Source: Thermoguttaceae bacterium (GTDB lineage Bacteria; Planctomycetota; Planctomycetia; Pirellulales; Thermoguttaceae). Taken from it: a stretch of 9,495 nucleotides of DNA. The position numbers and the translations under genes were made by a program. The stretch lies in NCBI GenBank assembly GCA_024653385.1, contig JANLFZ010000235.1, positions 1 through 9,495 of the forward strand, read 5' to 3'. Positions 1 to 4,121 of this stretch are shown here, one piece after another. Position 1 is the first letter of the stretch. Every line of letters begins with the position of its first letter. A model generated the notes under the pieces. That model made no database searches and had not been told where the DNA came from. It was given only the letters and a program-made list of their open reading frames with translations.

Positions 1-66
1 TGGCCCGTCGGGCCAAGCCACGGCCATGGCTTCGCTCTGGCCGTGCCACCCGACCCAGTCGGGTGG
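1..66 (+). repeat. R1 palindromic repeat, copy A, left part cut off by the window edge
   Basis: This stretch matches the right two thirds of the R1 repeat found complete at 1087-1171, 3515-3598 and 3905-3991. It has the central GGCCCGTCGGGCC hairpin (2-14), the third arm CGGCCA/TGGCCG around a TCGCTC-type loop (21-44), and the right terminal repeat GTGCCACC (43-50). The right end CCACCCGAC (46-54) is followed after three bases by its exact inverse GTCGGGTGG (58-66). That is also the left-end sequence of R1, so a second, broken element may start here. The left end lies outside the window. Confidence 0.75.
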
Positions 67-93
67 GATGGGCGGAAATCGCGAAACCGGGGC

Positions 94-121
94 TTGCGTT
101 TCCCGTCATAGGAGATACAAT
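94..121 (+). promoter_or_regulatory. candidate sigma-70-type promoter for the 187-990 gene pair
   Basis: TTGCGT (94-99) and TACAAT (116-121) are separated by 16 bases. The -10 differs from TATAAT at one base; the -35 is weak (three of six). Transcription would start near 128 and give a leader of about 60 bases. The stretch around it (about 100-150) is visibly more AT-rich than its surroundings. The call is by eye only. Confidence 0.35.
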
Positions 122-174
122 TATTGCATCTTCAGATTTTGGATGTCCAAAGACAGTTCTCAGCGGCTGCCGCG

Positions 175-181
175 AAGGGAG
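175..181 (+). promoter_or_regulatory. ribosome binding site that fixes the start at 187
   Basis: AAGGGAG lies five bases before ATG 187. The reading frame is open upstream to a TTG at 124, but no comparable site precedes that codon, so 187 is preferred. Confidence 0.55.
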
Positions 182-186
182 CGAGG

Positions 187-708
187 ATGTTTACCGTCAC
201 GATCACGCGAGCCGACTTTCTCCAGGACCGGCAGGGCAGGACCTTCAGCGATGTGGTCAACGACCCCGACTTGCCGTTCGATCTCGTGCTCGAGTTCTTC
301 AACGAGGAAGCCCGACAGCGACGCATGGAGGAATCGGAGACCCATCACGACCGGCCACCCTTGGCCGGGGTGGTTCGCGAGTTGGAGGCCCAGCCCGCGA
401 TCGACGCCTTTCTCGCCTCCAAGCATCCGCGGCGCACGAAGCGGTTGCGGCAGGCGGTCGGCGTGCTGGTCCGGATGATTATGGAGGGGCGGGGCTGGAG
501 AAAAACGGGCAAGAAGGGGTCCCTGGGCGTGCGGGCCAAGGTCGCCGGGCCGACGTCCCGGGCCGGGGTGTATCACAATACCGGAGGGCTGGCCTTCTGG
601 TTCCTTCGGGCCGAGCGCTACGAGCGCCCGGACGGCGTGTCCTATCCCTCGGTCAAAGACCGCGCGAAGCGACACAACGCCTCCCGCAGGCGATCGTCGA
701 CTGCGTGA
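187..708 (+). CDS. hypothetical protein, 173 residues, family not recognised
   Basis: I do not recognise a family and assign no function. The product is hydrophilic and apparently cytoplasmic: there is no signal peptide or membrane segment. The N-terminus (MFTVTITRADF) leads into an acidic helical stretch around residues 30-50 (FDLVLEFFNEEARQRRMEE). A basic middle part (residues 80-120) is rich in Arg, Lys and Gly. A short hydrophobic patch follows (GGLAFWFLRAERY, about 133-145), and the C-terminal tail is very basic (KRHNASRRRS). ATG 187 was chosen over the in-frame TTG 124 because of the AAGGGAG site. The gene probably forms an operon with the small gene that starts 24 bases after its stop. 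A long antisense frame over it looks like a composition shadow. That the gene is real rests on the start signal, the clean GC-rich codon use and the operon layout, not on known homology. Confidence 0.65.
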   Translation: MFTVTITRADFLQDRQGRTFSDVVNDPDLPFDLVLEFFNEEARQRRMEESETHHDRPPLAGVVRELEAQPAIDAFLASKHPRRTKRLRQAVGVLVRMIMEGRGWRKTGKKGSLGVRAKVAGPTSRAGVYHNTGGLAFWFLRAERYERPDGVSYPSVKDRAKRHNASRRRSSTA

Positions 709-732
709 GTCATCCTTTTCTGGAGCTGCGCC

Positions 733-990
733 ATGAACCCGTTTCGCGTCTGGATTCGCCCGCTGGGCACCACCTGTCGGGTCCGAGTCGAGGGCCTCAA
801 GAACGCCCGGTGGCTTCTCGACCGCCTCGGCCAGTCGTTCGTTTTCAAGACCAGCGAGGCCCTGGACGAGGGGCACGATTCGCCCTGCTGCACGTTTCAG
901 ATCTCGTACAGCTCGCAGACGCCGCGCAGCGCGTTCGAGAAGCTGCTCGTCGCCATCCCCGAGGTCAAACTGATGTCGGAGCCTGCCTAG
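733..990 (+). CDS. hypothetical small protein, 85 residues
   Basis: This small protein of unknown function is probably translated from the same mRNA as the gene ending at 708. CTGGAGC (720-726) lies six bases before the ATG and is a plausible ribosome binding site. The sequence starts MNPFRVWIRPLGTTCRV, alternates hydrophobic and polar residues as in a compact mixed alpha/beta fold, and ends in IPEVKLMSEPA. It has two adjacent cysteines (SPCCTF, near residues 52-53) and one earlier cysteine at residue 15. There is no signal peptide or membrane helix. Its close spacing to the upstream unknown gene suggests a linked role, but the sequence does not say which. It ends just before a repeat-filled convergent gap. 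Confidence 0.65.
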   Translation: MNPFRVWIRPLGTTCRVRVEGLKNARWLLDRLGQSFVFKTSEALDEGHDSPCCTFQISYSSQTPRSAFEKLLVAIPEVKLMSEPA

Positions 991-1035
991 GGGTCGGCGT
1001 TCGATTCCGTCGGCATCGCTCCGGTTCGTGGCCAA

Positions 1036-1083
1036 CCCAGCGATGAATCGCTGGGCTAGTGTCATCCCGTCCCACTGGGACGG
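1036..1083 (+). repeat. R2 double-hairpin repeat, copy 1
   Basis: Two hairpins stand side by side. The first is CCCAGCGA / TCGCTGGG (1036-1043 with 1048-1055). The second is CCGTCCC / GGGACGG (1067-1073 with 1077-1083). They are joined by CTAGTGTCAT-type sequence. The same unit recurs at 3851-3899 and, inverted, at 3687-3732. It lies in the gap between the convergent genes ending at 990 and 1235 and runs directly into R1 copy B. A role as a bidirectional transcript end is possible, but no U-tract is visible. Confidence 0.8.
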
Positions 1084-1086
1084 CCG

Positions 1087-1171
1087 GTGTGGCGCGCCCT
1101 GAACAGCGGCGAGGGGCGTGGCCCGTCGGGCCAAGCCACGGCCATCGCTTTGCTCTGGCCGTGCCACCCGA
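1087..1171 (+). repeat. R1 palindromic cloverleaf repeat, copy B
   Basis: Same internal length and order of arms as copies C and D. Arm 1 is GCCCT (1096-1100) with GGGGC (1113-1117), the last pair being a T/G wobble. Arm 2 is GTGGC (1118-1122) with GCCAC (1135-1139). Arm 3 is GGCCA (1140-1144) with TGGCC (1156-1160). The outer stem joins about 1087-1095 to 1161-1169 and is imperfect here. The remainder of the gap, 1172-1234, shows no clear feature. Confidence 0.8.
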
Positions 1172-1234
1172 CCCGAACGGTATGCGGTGCCGTCAAAAGG
1201 GTCCCTCGATGGGAGAGTCGGCGGCAAAGGCAAT

Positions 1235-2014
1235 TCAGGCACCCGGCACCGCCTCGGGACCCCGAGCGTGTGGACATCGGAAAACGTAGATCGCCCAGCC
1301 CAACGTGTCTCTACCCCACCTCAAGTAGGCTGATGTCTCCTTCGCCACGCGATTGAGCAGTTCTGGAAGATCCGCGTCATCTCGGTTGGTGCGCGCGTAG
1401 TCCGCCATCGCGTGCCACTGAAGACCTTCGTATCGATCCCAGTCGTCCTGGCTGCTCACCAGAGTGTGCACGAGGTCGAGTCCTCGCCGCTGGCCCGTTT
1501 CGGCGTTTTCGGCGTGGCTTGCGAAGGCATCTCTTGTTAGCCCAAGCGTGCGCAAGTACTCGTCCGGCGGCTCCCGCAACCAGTACGGCTCGCCCACGAT
1601 CACCCAGCCGTCGGGCTCGGCCATGCCCACCAGCGCGTCCAGAGTCCGCGCGTACCCTCCGAAAACCCAGCTCGCCCCAATGCAGGAAGCTAGAGTCAGG
1701 CTGTTTGGCTTGTCGGGTTTGAACTGAGCGCCATCCATTTGGGTGAAGGTGATTGCTGCCTGTGGCACGCGCGCTTGGAGCCTTCGTTCCGCCTCGGCGA
1801 TGAAGAAGGGCGAGAGGTCCACGCCTACGGCGCGCACTCCGTATGCCTGCGCCAGACGTATTAGGAACTCGCCCTTCCCGCAGGCGATGTCAACCACACG
1901 TGCGCCGGTCGGAAGCTGCACCAGGTCGACCAGGCGTGCGAGCTTCTCCTCGCTCGTGGGATTGCACACCACGTGCCTGCGATGAGTGATGTCGTAGAAC
2001 TTCCACATATCCAT
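1235..2014 (-). CDS. class I SAM-dependent methyltransferase, 259 residues
   Basis: This is a Rossmann-fold methyltransferase of the methyltransferase-11/25 type that transfers a methyl group from S-adenosylmethionine to an unknown acceptor. It is probably cytoplasmic. The N-terminus MDMWKFYDITHRRHVVCNPTS precedes the core. Motif I is VVDIACGKGEF (residues 40-50), the glycine loop that holds SAM. Motif II is VGVDLS (63-68), whose Asp should bind the ribose hydroxyls. The acidic MDG (93-95) fits motif III. LASCIGASWVFGG (108-120) and GWVIVGEPYW (136-145) fit the later strands. Its length is normal for a single-domain enzyme. On the coding strand GGAGAG lies eight bases before this ATG, which favours it over the ATG two codons later. 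It is divergent from the beta-helix gene and shares a 120-base gap with it. The substrate cannot be read from context, which contains no obvious biosynthetic partner. Confidence 0.88.
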   Translation of the reverse strand: MDMWKFYDITHRRHVVCNPTSEEKLARLVDLVQLPTGARVVDIACGKGEFLIRLAQAYGVRAVGVDLSPFFIAEAERRLQARVPQAAITFTQMDGAQFKPDKPNSLTLASCIGASWVFGGYARTLDALVGMAEPDGWVIVGEPYWLREPPDEYLRTLGLTRDAFASHAENAETGQRRGLDLVHTLVSSQDDWDRYEGLQWHAMADYARTNRDDADLPELLNRVAKETSAYLRWGRDTLGWAIYVFRCPHARGPEAVPGA

Positions 2015-2114
2015 GAATCGATCTCTCCAGCCTTGTGCGTGGGAGTTTCTGCCGGTAAGTTGGTGGCGTCCGCCATGCGGCCTGACGCGCAGGCAGGCAG
2101 TTGTCGCAAGTCAC

Positions 2115-2123
2115 ATTATAGCA
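2115..2123 (-). promoter_or_regulatory. extended -10 promoter for the methyltransferase gene
   Basis: Read on the - strand these bases are TGCTATAAT, a perfect extended -10 (TGn plus TATAAT). The -35 region is weak: TCCACA lies 15 bases upstream. The extended form is known to reduce the need for a -35. Transcription would start near 2108, giving a leader of roughly 90 bases before ATG 2014. The site lies only 12 bases upstream of the divergent beta-helix start, so the two genes may compete for this region. Confidence 0.5.
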
Positions 2124-2134
2124 TTGTTTGCACC

Positions 2135-3532
2135 ATGTGGATTCGATGGATTGCGTTGATGGGGATGTTGTCTTCGGTCCATGCCGCGACCGCCGCTGTT
2201 GCCGGCGCGAAGACCTACTACGTGGACGACGCGGCGGGGGACGACGCCCGCGACGGGCTTACTCCCCAATCCGCCTGGCGCTCGCTCGACTGCGTCAACC
2301 GGGCTTCCCTGCGCCCCGGCGATCGGGTGCTCTTTCGCCGCGGCGGCGTCTGGCGCGGTCAGCTTGTGCCGCACAGCGGCGACGCCGCCGGCGCCATCAC
2401 CTACGGCGCCTACGGCGAGGGACCCAAGCCGCTGCTCTTGGGCTCGGTGGCGATGGATCGGCCCGAGGATTGGCAGCCGGCCGGCGATGGCATCTGGTCC
2501 ACCGCGCCGGTTCGCTCCGAAGCGCTTGCGGTCGACGTGGGGAACATCATCTTCGACCACGGCGCGGCGACGGGAGTGAAGAAGTGGAGCCAGTCCGACC
2601 TGCGGCAAGAGGGAGACTTCTTCTACGACGCCCGCGCCCGGCAGGTGAAGCTCCGCTCGGAGGGCAATCCGGCCACGCGCCACCGGAGCATCGAGCTGGC
2701 CTTGCGCCGGCACATCATCGACCAGAGCGGCCGCGGTTACGTGACGTACGAGAACCTCGCCCTGCGCTACGGCGCGGCCCACGGCATCGGGGGTGGCAGC
2801 ACGCATCACATCACGGTCCGCGATTGCGACGTCTCGTACATCGGCGGCGGCCATCAGTTTACCACGCCCGGCGGCAAGCCGGTGCGGTTCGGCAACGGCA
2901 TCGAGTTCTGGGCCGGTGCGCGCGATTGTCTGGTCGAGGGTTGCCGCCTCTGGGAGGTTTACGACGCGGCTCTGACGAACCAAGGCAGCGGCACGAACGT
3001 CCAGGAGAACATCACCTATCGCAACAACGTGATCTGGAACTGCGAGTACTCGTTCGAGTACTGGAACCGCGAGAAGACGAGCCGCACGCGGAACATCCGC
3101 TTCGAGCACAACACGTGCGTAAACGCCGGGTACGGTTGGGGCCACCGCCAGCGGCCCGATCCGAACGGCCGGCATCTCATGTTTTACGATAATACCGCGG
3201 CTACCGAGAAGTTCGTGGTGCGCTACAACGTGTTCGCCAACGCGACCGACAGTTGCCTGCGCCTGGCGGGTCGCGACTGGACGGCGGCCCTGGAGATGGA
3301 CTGCAACTGCTGGTTTCAGGCCCGGGGGCCGCTCGTCTTGTGGCAGAGCGAGAAGGTGGGACCCGAGCGGTTCGCCGCGTTCATGCACGCCCGCGGATTC
3401 GACCGGCACTCGGTGCTTGCGGACCCGCGTTTCGTGGACCCGGCCCGCGGCGATTACCGGCTCGCGCCCGACAGCCCGGCGCGGGCCTTGTTGGACCAAG
3501 GGGTGCCGGCCGGGTCGGGTGGCACGCCCTGA
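2135..3532 (+). CDS. secreted right-handed parallel beta-helix protein, 465 residues
   Basis: This looks like an exported beta-helix protein of the pectate-lyase-like superfold, of the kind used on polysaccharides. Which sugar it acts on, or whether it is catalytic, is not shown. A signal peptide fits residues 1 to about 20-25 (MWIRWIALMGMLSSVHAATA). After it comes the entry segment KTYYVDDAAGDDARDGLTP (26-44) with AWRSLDCVNRASLRPGDRV, a common N-terminal cap in such proteins. Helix rungs follow, rich in short V/I strands and Asn/Gly turns: YVTYENLALRYG (202-213), HHITVRDCDVSYIGG (224-238), CLVEGCRLWEVYDAAL (265-280), ITYRNNVIWNC (293-303), IRFEHNTCVNAG (321-332) and FVVRYNVFANA (360-370). 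The C-terminal DPRFVDPARGDYRLAPDSPA (430-449) is also typical. The start was chosen for the signal peptide; no clear ribosome binding site precedes it. The last codons and the stop lie inside repeat R1 copy C. Confidence 0.85.
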   Translation: MWIRWIALMGMLSSVHAATAAVAGAKTYYVDDAAGDDARDGLTPQSAWRSLDCVNRASLRPGDRVLFRRGGVWRGQLVPHSGDAAGAITYGAYGEGPKPLLLGSVAMDRPEDWQPAGDGIWSTAPVRSEALAVDVGNIIFDHGAATGVKKWSQSDLRQEGDFFYDARARQVKLRSEGNPATRHRSIELALRRHIIDQSGRGYVTYENLALRYGAAHGIGGGSTHHITVRDCDVSYIGGGHQFTTPGGKPVRFGNGIEFWAGARDCLVEGCRLWEVYDAALTNQGSGTNVQENITYRNNVIWNCEYSFEYWNREKTSRTRNIRFEHNTCVNAGYGWGHRQRPDPNGRHLMFYDNTAATEKFVVRYNVFANATDSCLRLAGRDWTAALEMDCNCWFQARGPLVLWQSEKVGPERFAAFMHARGFDRHSVLADPRFVDPARGDYRLAPDSPARALLDQGVPAGSGGTP

Positions 3533-3598
3533 ACGCCAGTGAAGGGCGTGGCCGGTCGGGCCAAGCCACGCCCATCGCTTCGCTCTGGCCGTGCCACC
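3515..3598 (+). repeat. R1 palindromic cloverleaf repeat, copy C, overlapping the end of the beta-helix gene
   Basis: The terminal inverted repeat GGTGGCAC (3518-3525) pairs exactly with GTGCCACC (3591-3598). Inside are GCCCT (3526-3530) with AGGGC (3543-3547), GTGGC (3548-3552) with GCCAC (3565-3569), and GCCCA (3570-3574) with TGGCC (3586-3590, one mismatch). The arms abut without gaps. The left end codes for the last residues SGGTP and the TGA of the upstream gene, so any transcript of that gene carries the element. Confidence 0.85.
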
Positions 3599-3637
3599 TA
3601 ATCCGTCTGCGCGAGGGCGTCACTTCCCTGGGCCCCC

Positions 3638-3658
3638 TGGCCGTGTCACCCGAGCCGC
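3638..3658 (+). repeat. remnant of the right end of R1
   Basis: TGGCCGTGTCACCCGAGCC (from 3638) matches the right end of copy D (TGGCCGTGCCATCCGAGCC, from 3976) except at two bases. The rest of a possible fifth copy upstream is too diverged to align by eye. The bases between it and copy C, 3599-3637, show nothing else. Confidence 0.55.
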
Positions 3659-3686
3659 GATTGGTGTCTAGGCGACGGCGGGATTT

Positions 3687-3732
3687 CCGTCCCGGAGGGA
3701 CGGCCGACAATAGCCCAGGAATTCATTCCTGG
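3687..3732 (-). repeat. R2 double-hairpin repeat, inverted copy
   Basis: Read on the - strand, the CCAGGAAT / ATTCCTGG hairpin (3732-3715) is followed by GGGCTATTGTCGG and then CCGTCCC-TCC-GGGACGG (3703-3687). This is the order and spacing of the + strand R2 copies at 1036 and 3851. The stem bases differ while the ATGAAT core of the loop is kept. With the copy at 3851-3899 it forms a large inverted pair. Confidence 0.75.
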
Positions 3733-3760
3733 CGATTCGAGGCACCGCGCCGTAAGGTCG

Positions 3761-3826
3761 CCGTCCCGGAGGCACGGTTGAAATCCCGGGGGCAACGTCG
3801 GCGTTTCAGCCGTCCCTCCGGGACGG
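3761..3826. repeat. two more GC hairpins of the R2 type without the ATGAAT arm
   Basis: CCGTCCC-GGA-GGCACGG (3761-3777, one mismatch) has the orientation of the inverted copy at 3687. CCGTCCC-TCC-GGGACGG (3810-3826, perfect) has the orientation of the forward copy at 3851. They sit between the two full R2 units, so the block 3687-3899 reads as an approximate inverted duplication centred near 3790. Confidence 0.65.
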
Positions 3827-3850
3827 GCATACCGGTCGCGGCGTTGCCGA

Positions 3851-3899
3851 CCCAGCGATGAATCGCTGGGCTAGTCTCATCCCGTCCCTCCGGGACGGG
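3851..3899 (+). repeat. R2 double-hairpin repeat, copy 2
   Basis: CCCAGCGA (3851-3858) pairs with TCGCTGGG (3863-3870), and CCCGTCCC (3881-3888) pairs with GGGACGGG (3892-3899). The first hairpin is identical to the one at 1036-1055. As in that copy, R2 is followed within a few bases by a complete R1 element. Confidence 0.82.
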
Positions 3900-3904
3900 C
3901 GGCG

Positions 3905-3991
3905 TCGGGTGGCACGCCCTGAACGGCCGTGAAGGGCGTGGTCGGTCGGGCCAAGCCACGGCCATCGCTTCGCTCTGGCCGTGCCATCCGA
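3905..3991 (+). repeat. R1 palindromic cloverleaf repeat, copy D
   Basis: The best-formed copy. The outer stem TCGGGTGGCAC (3905-3915) pairs over 11 positions with GTGCCATCCGA (3981-3991), with one G/T wobble. Inside, with no unpaired base at the junctions, are arm 1 GCCCT (3916-3920) with AGGGC (3933-3937), arm 2 GTGG (3938-3941) with CCAC (3956-3959), and arm 3 GGCCA (3960-3964) with TGGCC (3976-3980). It ends 130 bases before the HzsA-related gene. Confidence 0.85.
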
Positions 3992-4056
3992 GCCGCTTCT
4001 GCACTTGGGCAATTTGGGCATCGGGCTTCGGGGTCGTACTCGGGAGTGCACACGGC

Positions 4057-4085
4057 TTGTTCGGTCGAGACCGTTGCAACATACT
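4057..4085 (+). promoter_or_regulatory. candidate promoter of the HzsA-related gene, with an inverted repeat in the spacer
   Basis: TTGTTC (4057-4062) and CATACT (4080-4085) are 17 bases apart and match the sigma-70 boxes at three and four of six positions. The start would be near 4092, 30 bases before ATG 4122. The small inverted repeat CGGTC-GA-GACCG (4062-4073) sits between the boxes, where an operator could lie. Both calls are weak. Confidence 0.3.
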
Positions 4086-4111
4086 GGAATGACCAGACCG
4101 ATGGGTTCTCC

Positions 4112-4117
4112 GGGAGG
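4112..4117 (+). promoter_or_regulatory. ribosome binding site that fixes the start at 4122
   Basis: GGGAGG lies four bases before ATG 4122. The frame is open upstream to within repeat R1 copy D, but this site and the signal peptide that begins at 4122 rule out the longer reading. Confidence 0.75.
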
Positions 4118-4121
4118 CACT

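Noticed and set aside
160..1242. A 360-codon open frame on the - strand spanning both small genes and the repeats
   Set aside because: It runs through the R1 and R2 repeats without interruption, which points to a composition artefact. The + strand genes have ribosome binding sites and a tidy operon layout.
2111..3499. A 462-codon open frame on the - strand opposite the beta-helix gene
   Set aside because: The frame has no recognisable motif and is explained by GC-rich third positions of the + strand gene, which has a signal peptide and beta-helix rungs.
3687..3991. A CRISPR array
   Set aside because: The repeats are palindromic, vary in sequence and orientation, and have no unique spacers of even length. 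No cas gene is present.
3905..3991. A tRNA gene, suggested by the cloverleaf shape of R1
   Set aside because: Arm lengths and loops do not fit tRNA: there is no TTC loop consensus, no seven-base anticodon loop and no D-loop GG, and the outer stem has 11 pairs.
3981..4121. An N-terminal extension of the HzsA-related protein starting in R1 copy D
   Set aside because: It would bury the signal peptide 47 residues inside the protein and begin in a repeat, while GGGAGG sits at the right distance before ATG 4122.
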